Shown here piece after piece: positions 13,528 to 27,835 of a stretch of DNA of 64,000 bases. Position 1 is the first letter of the stretch; every line of letters starts with the position of its first letter. This stretch comes from Erythrophleum ivorense (taxonomy: Eukaryota > Streptophyta > Magnoliopsida > Fabales > Fabaceae): contig JAIUCV010000090.1 in assembly GCA_026724425.1 (NCBI GenBank), positions 3,844,001 to 3,908,000 of the forward strand, read 5' to 3'. The notes beneath the pieces were generated by a model that saw only the letters and a list, made by a program, of their open reading frames with translations, was not told where the DNA came from and did not search any database. The translations under genes and the position numbers were made by a program.

Positions 13528-16500
13528 GAGAATCTTGTCACACATGTTGCTCCTCCTAGTCTCGTGGAGAATCTAATGCATGTTTGGCTAAGTATGGGTC
13601 CGTCTTGATCATTACATACACTACAAGTATGTTTCTACATTGTGTGCAGGCATAGAGCTACGATTGGGAATCCTTACTACTTATGTTTCTCTCAGGATGG
13701 TAGCTTTGATGTTCCTCTCAAGGAATGAGAATCATGTCACACATGTTGCTCCTCATAGTCCCGTGGAGAATCTAATGCATGTTTGGCTAAGTATGGGTCC
13801 GTCTTGATCATTACATACACTACAAGTATGTTTCTACATTGTGTGGAGGCGTAGAGCTACAATTGGGACTCCTTACTACTTATGTTTCTCTCAGGATGGT
13901 AGCTTTGATGTTCCTCTCAAGGAATGAGAATCATGTCACACATGTTGCTCCTCCTATTCCCGTGGAGAATCTAATGCATGTTTGGCTAAGTATGGGTCCG
14001 TCTTGATCATTACATACACTACAAGTATGTTTCTACATTGTGTGGAGGCATAGAGCTACGATTGGGACTCCTTACTACTTATGTGTCTCTCAGGATGGTA
14101 GCTTTGATGTTCCTCTCAAGGAATGAGAATCATGTCACACATGTTGCTCCTCCTAGTCCCGTGGAGAATCTAATGCATGTTTGGCTAAGTATGGGTCCGT
14201 CTTGATCATTACATACACTACAAGTATGTTTCTACATTGTGTGGAGGCGTAGAGCTACGATTGGGACTCCTTACTACTTATGTGTCTCTCAGGATGGTAG
14301 CTTTGATGTTCCTCTCAAGGAATGAGAATCATGTCACACATGTTGCTCCTCATAGTCCCGTGGAGAACCTAATGCATGTTTGGCTAAGTATGGGTCCGTC
14401 TTGATCATTACATACACTACAAGTATGTTTCTACATTGTGTGGAGGCATAGAGCTACTACGATTGGGACTCCTTACTACTTATGTTTCTCTCAGGATGGT
14501 AGCTTTGATGTTCCCCTCAAGGAATGAGAATCATTTCACACATGTTGCTCCTCATAGTCCCGTGGAGAACCTAATGCTGTTTGGCTAAGTATGGGTCTGT
14601 CTTGATCATTACATACACTACAAGTATGTTTCTACATTGTGTGCAGGCATAGAGCTACGATTGGGACTCCTTACTACTTATGTTTCTCTCAGGATGGTAG
14701 CTTTGATGTTCCTCTCAAGGAATGAGAATCATGTCACACATGTTGCTCCTCCTATTCCCGTGGAGAATCTAATGCATGTTTGGCTAAGTATGGGTCCGTC
14801 TTGATCATTACATACACTACAAGTATGTTTCTACATTGTGTGGAGGCATAGAGCTACGATTGGGACTCCTTACTACTTATGTGTCTCTCAGGATGGTAGC
14901 TTTGATGTTCCTCTCAAGGAATGAGAATCATGTCACACATGTTGCTCCTCCTATTCCCGTGGAGAATCTAATGCATGTTTGGCTAAGTATGGGTCCGTCT
15001 TGATCATTACATACACTACAAGTATGTTTCTACATTGTGTGGAGGCATAGAGCTACGATTGGGACTCCTTACTACTTATGTGTCTCTCAGGATGGTAGCT
15101 TTTATGTTCCTCTCAAGGAATGAGAATCATGTCACACATGTTGCTCCTCATAGTCCCGTGGAGAACCTAATGCATGTTTGGCTAAGTATGGGTCCGTCTT
15201 GATCATTACATACACTACAAGTATGTTTCTACATTGTGTGGAGGCATAGAGCTACGATTGGGACTCCTTACTACTTATGTTTCTCTCAGGATGGTAGCTT
15301 TGATGTTCCCCTCAAGGAATGAGAATCATGTCACACATGTTGCTCCTCATAGTCCCGTGGAGAACCTAATGCTGTTTGGCTTAGTATGGGTCTGTCTTGA
15401 TCATTACATACACTACAAGTATGTTTCTACATTGTGTGCAGGCATAGAGTTACGATTGGGACTCCTTACTACTTATGTTTCTCTCAGGATGGTAGCTTTG
15501 ATGTTCCTCTCAAGGAATGAGAATCATGTCACACATGTTGCTCCTCATAGTCCCGTGGAGAATCTAATGCATGTTTGGCTAAGTATGGGTCCGTCTTGAT
15601 CATTACATACACTACAAGTATGTTTCTACATTGTGTGGAGGCATAAAGCTACGATTGGGACTCCTTACTACTTATGTTTCTCTCAGGATGGTAGCTTTGA
15701 TGTTCCTCTCATGGAATGAGAATCATGTCACACATGTTGCTCCTCCTAGTCCCGTGGAGAGTCTAATGCATGTTTGGCTAAGTATGGGTCCGTCTTGATC
15801 ATTACAAACACTACAAGTATGTTTCTACATTGTGTGGAGGCATAAAGCTACGATTGGGACTCCTTACTACTTATGTTTCTCTCAGGATGGTAGCTTTGAT
15901 GTTCCTCTCAAGGAATGAGAATCATGTCACACATGTTGCTCCTCATAGTCCCGTGGAAAACCTAATGCATGTTTGGCTAAGTATGGGTCCGTCTTGATCA
16001 TTACATACACTACAAGTATGTTTCTACATTGTGTGCAGGCATAGAGCTACGATTGGGACTCCTTACTACTTATGTTTCTCTCAGGATGGTAGCTTTGATG
16101 TTCCTCTCAAGGAATGAGAATCATGTCACACATTTTGCTCCTCCTAGTCCCGTGGAGAACCTAATGCATGTTTGGCTAAGTATGGGTCCGTCATGATTAT
16201 TACATACACTACAAGTATGTTTCTACATTGTGTGGAGGCATAGAGCTACGATTGGGACTCCTTACTACTTATGTTTCTCTCATGATGGTAGCTTTGATGT
16301 TCCTCTCAAGGAATGAGAATCATGTCACACATGTTGCTCCTCCTAGTCCCGTGGAGAATCTAATGCATGTTTGGCTAAGTATGGGTCCGTCTTGATCATT
16401 ACATACACTACAAGTATGTTTCTACATTGTGTGGAGGCGTAGAGCTACGATTGGGACTCCTTACTACTTATGTGTCTCTCAGGATGGTAGCTTTGATGTT

Positions 16501-16712
16501 CCTCTCAAGGAATGAGAATCATGTCACACATGTTGCTCCTCATAGTCCCGTGGAGAACCTAATGCATGTTTGGCTAAGTATGGGTCCGTCTTGATCATTA
16601 CATACACTACAAGTATGTTTCTACATTGTGTGGAGGCATAGAGCTACAATTGGGACTCCTTACTACTTATGTTTCTCTCATGATGGTAGCTTTGATGTTC
16701 CTCTCAAGGAAT
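13528..16712 (+). repeat. Higher-order repeat unit B1 (16 monomers, 3185 bp)
   Basis: It begins with the GAGAATCTTG/AGTCTCG monomer, followed by a monomer with GGGAATCC instead of GGGACTCC. Private variants recur one unit later: GGGAATCC near 13667, 16852 and 19837; the extra TAC near 14453, 17637 and 20824; TCATGATTATT near 13012 and 16195. Spacing is 3184-3187 bp in most cases, so a 16-monomer block was amplified as a unit. Confidence 0.85.
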
Positions 16713-19698
16713 GAGAATCTTGTCACACATGTTGCTCCTCCTAGTCTCGTGGAGAATCTAATGCATGTTTGGCTAAGTATGGGTCCGTCTTGATCATTAC
16801 ATACACTACAAGTATGTTTCTACATTGTGTGCAGGCATAGAGCTACGATTGGGAATCCTTACTACTTATGTTTCTCTCAGGATGGTAGCTTTGATGTTCC
16901 TCTCAAGGAATGAGAATCATGTCACACATGTTGCTCCTCATAGTCCCGTGGAGAATCTAATGCATGTTTGGCTAAGTATGGGTCCGTCTTGATCATTACA
17001 TACACTACAAGTATGTTTCTACATTGTGTGGAGGCGTAGAGCTACAATTGGGACTCCTTACTACTTATGTTTCTCTCAGGATGGTAGCTTTGATGTTCCT
17101 CTCAAGGAATGAGAATCATGTCACACATGTTGCTCCTCCTATTCCCGTGGAGAATCTAATGCATGTTTGGCTAAGTATGGGTCCGTCTTGATCATTACAT
17201 ACACTACAAGTATGTTTCTACATTGTGTGGAGGCATAGAGCTACGATTGGGACTCCTTACTACTTATGTGTCTCTCAGGATGGTAGCTTTGATGTTCCTC
17301 TCAAGGAATGAGAATCATGTCACACATGTTGCTCCTCCTAGTCCCGTGGAGAATCTAATGCATGTTTGGCTAAGTATGGGTCCGTCTTGATCATTACATA
17401 CACTACAAGTATGTTTCTACATTGTGTGGAGGCGTAGAGCTACGATTGGGACTCCTTACTACTTATGTGTCTCTCAGGATGGTAGCTTTGATGTTCCTCT
17501 CAAGGAATGAGAATCATGTCACACATGTTGCTCCTCATAGTCCCGTGGAGAACCTAATGCATGTTTGGCTAAGTATGGGTCCGTCTTGATCATTACATAC
17601 ACTACAAGTATGTTTCTACATTGTGTGGAGGCATAGAGCTACTACGATTGGGACTCCTTACTACTTATGTTTCTCTCAGGATGGTAGCTTTGATGTTCCC
17701 CTCAAGGAATGAGAATCATTTCACACATGTTGCTCCTCATAGTCCCGTGGAGAACCTAATGCTGTTTGGCTAAGTATGGGTCTGTCTTGATCATTACATA
17801 CACTACAAGTATGTTTCTACATTGTGTGCAGGCATAGAGCTACGATTGGGACTCCTTACTACTTATGTTTCTCTCAGGATGGTAGCTTTGATGTTCCTCT
17901 CAAGGAATGAGAATCATGTCACACATGTTGCTCCTCCTATTCCCGTGGAGAATCTAATGCATGTTTGGCTAAGTATGGGTCCGTCTTGATCATTACATAC
18001 ACTACAAGTATGTTTCTACATTGTGTGGAGGCATAGAGCTACGATTGGGACTCCTTACTACTTATGTGTCTCTCAGGATGGTAGCTTTGATGTTCCTCTC
18101 AAGGAATGAGAATCATGTCACACATGTTGCTCCTCCTATTCCCGTGGAGAATCTAATGCATGTTTGGCTAAGTATGGGTCCGTCTTGATCATTACATACA
18201 CTACAAGTATGTTTCTACATTGTGTGGAGGCATAGAGCTACGATTGGGACTCCTTACTACTTATGTGTCTCTCAGGATGGTAGCTTTTATGTTCCTCTCA
18301 AGGAATGAGAATCATGTCACACATGTTGCTCCTCATAGTCCCGTGGAGAACCTAATGCATGTTTGGCTAAGTATGGGTCCGTCTTGATCATTACATACAC
18401 TACAAGTATGTTTCTACATTGTGTGGAGGCATAGAGCTACGATTGGGACTCCTTACTACTTATGTTTCTCTCAGGATGGTAGCTTTGATGTTCCCCTCAA
18501 GGAATGAGAATCATGTCACACATGTTGCTCCTCATAGTCCCGTGGAGAACCTAATGCTGTTTGGCTTAGTATGGGTCTGTCTTGATCATTACATACACTA
18601 CAAGTATGTTTCTACATTGTGTGCAGGCATAGAGTTACGATTGGGACTCCTTACTACTTATGTTTCTCTCAGGATGGTAGCTTTGATGTTCCTCTCAAGG
18701 AATGAGAATCATGTCACACATGTTGCTCCTCATAGTCCCGTGGAGAATCTAATGCATGTTTGGCTAAGTATGGGTCCGTCTTGATCATTACATACACTAC
18801 AAGTATGTTTCTACATTGTGTGGAGGCATAAAGCTACGATTGGGACTCCTTACTACTTATGTTTCTCTCAGGATGGTAGCTTTGATGTTCCTCTCATGGA
18901 ATGAGAATCATGTCACACATGTTGCTCCTCCTAGTCCCGTGGAGAGTCTAATGCATGTTTGGCTAAGTATGGGTCCGTCTTGATCATTACAAACACTACA
19001 AGTATGTTTCTACATTGTGTGGAGGCATAAAGCTACGATTGGGACTCCTTACTACTTATGTTTCTCTCAGGATGGTAGCTTTGATGTTCCTCTCAAGGAA
19101 TGAGAATCATGTCACACATGTTGCTCCTCCTAGTCCCGTGGAGAACCTAATGCATGTTTGGCTAAGTATGGGTCCGTTTTGATCATTACATACACTACAA
19201 GTATGTTTCTACATTGTGTGGAGGCATAAAGCTACGATTGGGACTCCTTACTACTTATGTTTCTCTCAGGATGGTAGCTTTGATGTTCCTCTCAAGGAAT
19301 GAGAATCATGTCACACATGTTGCTCCTCATAGTCCCGTGGAAAACCTAATGCATGTTTGGCTAAGTATGGGTCCGTCTTGATCATTACATACACTACAAG
19401 TATGTTTCTACATTGTGTGCAGGCATAGAGCTACGATTGGGACTCCTTACTACTTATGTTTCTCTCAGGATGGTAGCTTTGATGTTCCTCTCAAGGAATG
19501 AGAATCATGTCACACATGTTGCTCCTCATAGTCCCGTGGAGAACCTAATGCATGTTTGGCTAAGTATGGGTCCGTCTTGATCATTACATACACTACAAGT
19601 ATGTTTCTACATTGTGTGGAGGCATAGAGCTACAATTGGGACTCCTTACTACTTATGTTTCTCTCATGATGGTAGCTTTGATGTTCCTCTCAAGGAAT
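16713..19698 (+). repeat. Higher-order repeat unit B2 (15 monomers)
   Basis: Copy of B1 with the same opening pair of monomers, the same TAC-insertion monomer and the same 198-bp monomers. It is one monomer shorter (2986 bp between marker monomers at 16713 and 19699). A further partial copy starts at 19699 and a short 7-monomer spacing follows (marker at 21094). Confidence 0.8.
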
Positions 19699-22600
19699 GA
19701 GAATCTTGTCACACATGTTGCTCCTCCTAGTCTCGTGGAGAATCTAATGCATGTTTGGCTAAGTATGGGTCCGTCTTGATCATTACATACACTACAAGTA
19801 TGTTTCTACATTGTGTGCAGGCATAGAGCTACGATTGGGAATCCTTACTACTTATGTTTCTCTCAGGATGGTAGCTTTGATGTTCCTCTCAAGGAATGAG
19901 AATCATGTCACACATGTTGCTCCTCATAGTCCCGTGGAGAATCTAATGCATGTTTGGCTAAGTATGGGTCCGTCTTGATCATTACATACACTACAAGTAT
20001 GTTTCTACATTGTGTGGAGGCGTAGAGCTACAATTGGGACTCCTTACTACTTATGTTTCTCTCAGGATGGTAGCTTTGATGTTCCTCTCAAGGAATGAGA
20101 ATCATGTCACACATGTTGCTCCTCCTATTCCCGTGGAGAATCTAATGCATGTTTGGCTAAGTATGGGTCCGTCTTGATCATTACATACACTACAAGTATG
20201 TTTCTACATTGTGTGGAGGCATAGAGCTACGATTGGGACTCCTTACTACTTATGTGTCTCTCAGGATGGTAGCTTTGATGTTCCTCTCAAGGAATGAGAA
20301 TCATGTCACACATGTTGCTCCTCCTAGTCCCGTGGAGAATCTAATGCATGTTTGGCTAAGTATGGGTCCGTCTTGATCATTACATACACTACAAGTATGT
20401 TTCTACATTGTGTGGAGGCATAAAGCTACGATTGGGACTCCTTACTACTTATGTTTCTCTCAGGATGGTAGCTTTGATGTTCCTCTCATGGAATGAGAAT
20501 CATGTCACACATGTTGCTCCTCCTAGTCCCGTGGAGAATCTAATGCATGTTTGGCTAAGTATGGGTCCGTCTTGATCATTACAAACACTACAAGTATGTT
20601 TCTACATTGTGTGGAGGCATAAAGCTACGATTGGGACTCCTTACTGCTTATATTTCTCTCAGGATGGTAGCTTTGATGTTCCTCTCAAGGAATGAGAATC
20701 ATGTCACACATGTTGCTCCTCATAGTCCCGTGGAGAACCTAATGCATGTTTGGCTAAGTATGGGTCCGTCTTGATCATTACATACACTACAAGTATGTTT
20801 CTACATTGTGTGGAGGCATAGAGCTACTACGATTGGGACTCCTTACTACTTATGTTTCTCTCAGGATGGTAGCTTTGATGTTCCCCTCAAGGAATGAGAA
20901 TCATTTCACACATGTTGCTCCTCATAGTCCCGTGGAGAACCTAATGCTGTTTGGCTAAGTATGGGTCCGTCTTGATCATTACATACACTACAAGTATGTT
21001 TCTACATTGTGTGCAGGCATAGAGCTACGATTGGGACTCCTTACTACTTATGTTTCTCTCATGATGGTAGCTTTGATGTTCCTCTCAAGGAATGAGAATC
21101 TTGTCACACATGTTGCTCCTCCTAGTCTCGTGGAGAATCTAATGCATGTTTGGCTAAGTATGGGTCCGTCTTGATCATTACATACACTACAAGTATGTTT
21201 CTACATTGTGTGCAGGCATAGAGCTACGATTGGGAATCCTTACTACTTATGTTTCTCTCAGGATGGTAGCTTTGATGTTCCTCTCAAGGAATGAGAATCA
21301 TGTCACACATGTTGCTCCTCATAGTCCCGTGGAGAATCTAATGCATGTTTGGCTAAGTATGGGTCCGTCTTGATCATTACATACACTACAAGTATGTTTC
21401 TACATTGTGTGGAGGCGTAGAGCTACAATTGGGACTCCTTACTACTTATGTTTCTCTCAGGATGGTAGCTTTGATGTTCCTCTCAAGGAATGAGAATCAT
21501 GTCACACATGTTGCTCCTCCTATTCCCGTGGAGAATCTAATGCATGTTTGGCTAAGTATGGGTCCGTCTTGATCATTACATACACTACAAGTATGTTTCT
21601 ACATTGTGTGGAGGCATAGAGCTACGATTGGGACTCCTTACTACTTATGTGTCTCTCAGGATGGTAGCTTTGATGTTCCTCTCAAGGAATGAGAATCATG
21701 TCACACATGTTGCTCCTCCTAGTCCCGTGGAGAATCTAATGCATGTTTGGCTAAGTATGGGTCCGTCTTGATCATTACATACACTACAAGTATGTTTCTA
21801 CATTGTGTGGAGGCGTAGAGCTACGATTGGGACTCCTTACTACTTATGTGTCTCTCAGGATGGTAGCTTTGATGTTCCTCTCAAGGAATGAGAATCATGT
21901 CACACATGTTGCTCCTCATAGTCCCGTGGAGAACCTAATGCATGTTTGGCTAAGTATGGGTCCGTCTTGATCATTACATACACTACAAGTATGTTTCTAC
22001 ATTGTGTGGAGGCATAGAGCTACTACGATTGGGACTCCTTACTACTTATGTTTCTCTCAGGATGGTAGCTTTGATGTTCCCCTCAAGGAATGAGAATCAT
22101 TTCACACATGTTGCTCCTCATAGTCCCGTGGAGAACCTAATGCTGTTTGGCTAAGTATGGGTCCGTCTTGATCATTACATACACTACAAGTATGTTTCTA
22201 CATTGTGTGCAGGCATAGAGCTACGATTGGGACTCCTTACTACTTATGTTTCTCTCAGGATGGTAGCTTTGATGTTCCTCTCAAGGAATGAGAATCATGT
22301 CACACATGTTGCTCCTCCTATTCCCGTGGAGAATCTAATGCATGTTTGGCTAAGTATGGGTCCGTCTTGATCATTACATACACTACAAGTATGTTTCTAC
22401 ATTGTGTGGAGGCATAGAGCTACGATTGGGACTCCTTACTACTTATGTGTCTCTCAGGATGGTAGCTTTGATGTTCCTCTCAAGGAATGAGAATCATGTC
22501 ACACATGTTGCTCCTCATAGTCCCGTGGAGAACCTAATGCATGTTTGGCTAAGTATGGGTCCGTCTTGATCATTACATACACTACAAGTATGTTTCTACA

Positions 22601-25600
22601 TTGTGTGGAGGCATAGAGCTACTACGATTGGGACTCCTTACTACTTATGTTTCTCTCAGGATGGTAGCTTTGATGTTCCCCTCAAGGAATGAGAATCATT
22701 TCACACATGTTGCTCCTCATAGTCCCGTGGAGAACCTAATGCTGTTTGGCTAAGTATGGGTCCGTCTTGATCATTACAAACACTACAAGTATGTTTCTAC
22801 ATTGTGTGGAGGCATAAAGCTACGATTGGGACTCCTTACTGCTTATGTTTCTCTCAGGATGGTAGCTTTGATGTTCCTCTCAAGGAATGAGAATCATGTC
22901 ACACATGTTGCTCCTCCTAGTCCCGTGGAGAACCTAATGCATGTTTGGCTAAGTATGGGTCCGTCTTGATCATTACATACACTACAAGTATGTTTCTACA
23001 TTGTGTGGAGGCATAGAGCTACGATTGGGACTCCTTACTACTTATGTGTCTCTCAGGATGGTAGCTTTGATGTTCCTCTCAAGTAATGAGAATCATGTCA
23101 CACATGTTGCTCCTCATAGTCCCGTGGAAAACCTAATGCATGTTTGGCTAAGTATGGGTCCGTCTTGATCATTACATACACTACAAGTATGTTTCTACAT
23201 TGTGTGCAGGCATAGAGCTACGATTGGGACTCCTTACTACTTATGTTTCTCTCAGGATGGTAGCTTTGATGTTCCTCTCAAGGAATGAGAATCATGTCAC
23301 ACATTTTGCTCCTCCTAGTCCCGTGGAGAACCTAATGCATGTTTGGCTAAGTATGGGTCCGTCATGATCATTACATACACTACAAGTATGTTTCTACATT
23401 GTGTGGAGGCATAGAGCTACGATTGGGACTCCTTACTACTTATGTTTCTCTCAGGATGGTAGCTTTGATGTTCCTCTCAAGGAATGAGAATCATGTCACA
23501 CATGTTGCTCCTCCTAGTCCCGTGGAGAATCTAATGCATGTTTGGCTAAGTATGGGTCCGTCTTGATCATTACATACACTACAAGTATGTTTCTACATTG
23601 TGTGGAGGCGTAGAGCTACGATTGGGACTCCTTACTACTTATGTGTCTCTCAGGATGGTAGCTTTGATGTTCCTCTCAAGGAATCAGAATCATGTCACAC
23701 ATGTTGCTCCTCATAGTCCCGTGGAGAACCTAATGCATGTTTGGCTAAGTATGGGTCCGTCTTGATCATTACATACACTACAAGTATGTTTCTACATTGT
23801 GTGGAGGCATAGAGCTACGATTGGGACTCCTTACTACTTATGTTTCTCTCAGGATGGTAGCTTTGATGTTCCCCTCAAGGAATGAGAATCATGTCACACA
23901 TGTTGCTCCTCATAGTCCCGTGGAGAACCTAATGCTGTTTAGCTAAGTATGGGTCTGTCTTGATCATTACATACACTACAAGTATGTTTCTACATTGTGT
24001 GCAGGCATAGAGTTACGATTGGGACTCCTTACTACTTATGTTTCTCTCAGGATGGTAGCTTTGATGTTCCTCTCAAGGAATGAGAATCATGTCACACATG
24101 TTGCTCCTCATAGTCCCGTGGAGAATCTAATGCATGTTTGGCTAAGTATGGGTCCGTCTTGATCATTACATACACTACAAGTATGTTTCTACATTGTGTG
24201 GAGGCATAAAGCTACGATTGGGACTCCTTACTACTTATGTTTATCTCAGGATGGTAGCTTTGATGTTCCTCTCATGGAATGAGAATCATGTCACACATGT
24301 TGCTCCTCCTAGTCCCGTGGAGAGTCTAATGCATGTTTGGCTAAGTATGGGTCCGTCTTGATCATTACAAACACTACAAGTATGTTTCTACATTGTGTGG
24401 AGGCATAAAGCTACGATTGGGACTCCTTACTGCTTATGTTTCTCTCAGGATGGTAGCTTTGATGTTCCTCTCAAGGAATGAGAATCATGTCACACATGTT
24501 GCTCCTCATAGTCCCGTGGAGAACCTAATGCATGTTTGGCTAAGTATGGGTCCGTCTTGATCATTACATACACTACAAGTATGTTTCTACATTGTGTGGA
24601 GGCGTAGAGCTACAATTGGGACTCCTTACTACTTATGTTTCTCTCATGATGGTAGCTTTGATGTTCCTCTCAAGGAATGAGAATCTTGTCACACATGTTG
24701 CTCCTCCTAGTCTCGTGGAGAATCTAATGCATGTTTGGCTAAGTATGGGTCCGTCTTGATCATTACATACACTACAAGTATGTTTCTACATTGTGTGGAG
24801 GCATAGAGCTACGATTGGGACTCCTTACTACTTATGTGTCTCTCAGGATGGTAGCTTTGATGTTCCTCTCAAGGAATGAGAATCATGTCACACATGTTGC
24901 TCCTCATAGTCCCGTGGAAAACCTAATGCATGTTTGGCTAAGTATGGGTCCGTCTTGATCATTACATACACTACAAGTATGTTTCTACATTGTGTGCAGG
25001 CATAGAGCTACGATTGGGACTCCTTACTACTTATGTTTCTCTCAGGATGGTAGCTTTGATGTTCCTCTCAAGGAATGAGAATCATGTCACACATGTTGCT
25101 CCTCATAGTCCCGTGGAGAATCTAATGCATGTTTGGCTAAGTATGGGTCCGTCTTGATCATTACATACACTACAAGTATGTTTCTACATTGTGTGGAGGC
25201 GTAGAGCTACAATTGGGACTCCTTACTACTTATGTTTCTCTCAGGATGGTAGCTTTGATGTTCCTCTCAAGGAATGAGAATCATGTCACACATGTTGCTC
25301 CTCCTATTCCCGTGGAGAATCTAATGCATGTTTGGCTAAGTATGGGTCCGTCTTGATCATTACATACACTACAAGTATGTTTCTACATTGTGTGGAGGCA
25401 TAGAGCTACGATTGGGACTCCTTACTACTTATGTGTCTCTCAGGATGGTAGCTTTGATGTTCCTCTCAAGGAATGAGAATCATGTCACACATGTTGCTCC
25501 TCCTAGTCCCGTGGAGAATCTAATGCATGTTTGGCTAAGTATGGGTCCGTCTTGATCATTACATACACTACAAGTATGTTTCTACATTGTGTGGAGGCGT

Positions 25601-26695
25601 AGAGCTACGATTGGGACTCCTTACTAGTTATGTGTCTCTCAGGATGGTAGCTTTGATGTTCCTCTCAAGGAATGAGAATCATGTCACACATGTTGCTCCT
25701 CATAGTCCCGTGGAGAACCTAATGCATGTTTGGCTAAGTATGGGTCCGTCTTGATCATTACATACACTACAAGTATGTTTCTACATTGTGTGCAGGCATA
25801 GAGCTACGATTGGGACTCCTTACTACTTATGTTTCTCTCAGGATGGTAGCTTTGATGTTCCCCTCAAGGAATGAGAATCATTTCACACATGTTGCTCCTC
25901 ATAGTCCCGTGGAGAACCTAATGCTGTTTGGCTAGGTATGGGTCTGTCTTGATCATTACATACACTACAAGTATGTTTCTACATTGTGTGCAGGCGTAGA
26001 GCTACGATTGGGACTCCTTACTACTTATGTTTCTCTCAGGATGGTAGCTTTCATGTTCCTCTCAAGGAATGAGAATCATGTCACACATTTTGCTCCTCCT
26101 AGTCCCGTGGAGAATCTAATGCATGTTTGGCTAAGTATGGGTCCGTCTTGATCATTACATACACTACAAGTATGTTTCTACATTGTGTGGAGGCATAGAG
26201 CTACGATTGGGACTCCTTACTACTTATGTTTCTCTCAGGATGGTAGCTTTGATGTTCCTCTCAAGGAATGAGAATCATGTCACACATGTTGCTCCTCCTA
26301 TTCCCGTGGAGAATCTAATGCATGTTTGGCTAAGTATGGGTCCGTCTTGATCATTACATACACTACAAGTATGTTTCTACATTGTGTGGAGGCATAGAGC
26401 TACGATTGGGACTCTTTACTACTTATGTGTCTCTCAGGATGGTAGCTTTGATGTTCCTCTCAAGGAATGAGAATCATGTCACACATGTTGCTCCTCATAG
26501 TCCCGTGGAGAACCTAATGCATGTTTGGCTAAGTATGGGTCCGTCTTGATCATTACATACACTACAAGTATGTTTCTACATTGTGTGGAGGCATAGAGCT
26601 ACGATTGGGACTCCTTACTACTTATGTTTCTCTCAGGATGGTAGCTTTGATGTTCCCCTCAAGGAATGAGAATCATGTCACACATGTTGCTCCTC

Positions 26696-26700
26696 ATAGT
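26696..26700. repeat. Target-site duplication ATAGT, left (CRM-like element)
   Basis: The last five satellite bases before the LTR read ATAGT, and the same five bases follow the right LTR at 33069-33073. Removing the element and one copy restores the satellite sequence CTCCTCATAGTCCCGTGG. Confidence 0.95.
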
Positions 26701-27521
26701 TGATATGATCCTAGATAGCACTAAGGAGATGGAGCATGAGCCAGAGCATGAACCAGAGCTTGTAGCTGAGGATGAGCTTGTAGCAGAGGAAGATCTCGTA
26801 GCTGAGGAAGCATTAGTTGCACCAGATGGTCCAATGACTCGTTCTAGAGTTAAGTTGTTCAACCAAGCAATTGGGGGAATGCTTAACCACATTTGGGGCC
26901 GACCAAATGACTTGAGCCAAGTCCAAACCTCCCTGGTTTTGATCCAAGCTCAAGGACCTCATCAAATGGACAAGTGATTCATGAGTGCTCTTTTTCCCTG
27001 CCTTTGGTTTTGTCCCATTGGGTTTTCCAAAGGAAGGTTTTTAATGAGGCTTGTGAATTCACTTTCAAACAATCCATTTGGTGATTAAAGACCCAAAGCC
27101 CATCAAGAGGAGAGTGCAAATTCGTGGCTTTATGTTCAAGGGTTTAAAATTTCAATTTCAAACTTGGTTTTAAGTTTCTGTTATTTTCAAGATAGTCTTG
27201 GAGCTTGTTCCAAGACTTGTCTCTTTATTTTCCTTTCTTCTTCTTCTTTATATTCTCTGTAGACTGAAACTTATATCTCATCTTTCTTTTTATCAAAAAC
27301 CTTTTCTAAAGAAGATCACTCTTGTTGGTGTGTTTATCCAGCAAAACCCTTAGAGTTCTTTGGTGCGTTTATCCAAAGGAGTTTAAGTCGATATCTTGAA
27401 GCTCTTCCGCAAGCTTCTGTGCTATCATTCAACCATCATAACCTATCCATCATCACGGCTTCTCAGCCACTTCTATCCGTTTCTCAACTGAAGAGTGCCG
27501 ATCTTAGGGAAGATCTCATCA
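26701..27521 (+). repeat. 5' LTR of CRM-like element (821 bp)
   Basis: Begins TGATATGATCC and ends GATCTCATCA, followed by the primer site. Its first 277 bp equal the stretch that codes the polyprotein tail in the 3' LTR, so a short open frame is present here as well, without a role expected. A pyrimidine-rich segment leads to a possible TATA element (TTTATATTC, about 27247-27255). Confidence 0.95.
27247..27255 (+). promoter_or_regulatory. Possible TATA element of CRM-like LTR
   Basis: TTTATATTC follows a CT-rich run inside the 5' LTR. It is the best TATA-like match in the LTR, but it is weak, and no transcription start can be fixed from sequence alone. Confidence 0.35.
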
Positions 27522-27523
27522 AG

Positions 27524-27535
27524 TGGTATCAGAGC
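27524..27535 (+). promoter_or_regulatory. Primer binding site, initiator tRNA-Met type
   Basis: TGGTATCAGAGC lies two bases after the 5' LTR. It is the standard plant primer site complementary to the 3' end of initiator tRNA-Met, where minus-strand synthesis begins. Confidence 0.93.
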
Positions 27536-27835
27536 ACACTCTGAAAGTTGAGTTTTCCATCACTTCATCTATCATTTCGTTTTTCATCTTTATCACCATT
27601 GATATCATCTCATCATCCGATCTGTTCATTCCATATCATCTAGAACTGTTAGGTTTGAGTCTGGTTAGAGATTTGTTAAGTTGTTATTCATTAGAATTTG
27701 ACTGTTCATCTTCTAATCTGCCCAGAATTAGATTTAAAACTGCAGAAACGAATTTGATCATGAGAACTGTTTTGAAAGCATAAATCATTCTCTTTGGAAC
27801 TTGTTACTGGTGTTGTTGTGTCTTTGTGTTTCAGG
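27536..27835 (+). other. Untranslated leader of CRM-like element
   Basis: About 300 bp, T-rich, without a convincing coding frame. It ends with TTGTGTTTCAG directly before GATGG, which looks like a plant 3' splice site placed just ahead of the gag start. No matching 5' donor could be fixed. Confidence 0.6.

Larger units (their letters stand above)
1..26700 (+). repeat. 199-bp satellite array, block 1
   Basis: About 134 head-to-tail copies of a 199-bp monomer, all in one orientation; successive copies of the GAGAATC landmark fall at 1, 200, 399, 598, 797 and 996. Copies differ by a small set of recurring alternatives: GGAGAATC/GGAGAACC/GGAAAACC, GGAGGCATAG/GGAGGCGTAG/GTGCAGGCAT, CCTCATAGT/CCTCCTAGT/CCTCCTATT and TATGTTTC/TATGTGTC. 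Length variants are 198 bp (AATGCTG for AATGCATG) and 202 bp (extra TAC in AGCTACTACG). The length, homogeneity and nested retroelements are what plant centromeric satellites look like. Centromere function is inferred; only CENH3 ChIP would show it. No gene is present, and the open frames across monomers are accidental. Confidence 0.97.

Noticed and set aside
26659..26977. Short gene at the satellite/LTR junction on either strand
   Set aside because: The plus-strand frame is the 5' LTR copy of the polyprotein tail joined by chance to satellite; the minus-strand frame is its shadow.
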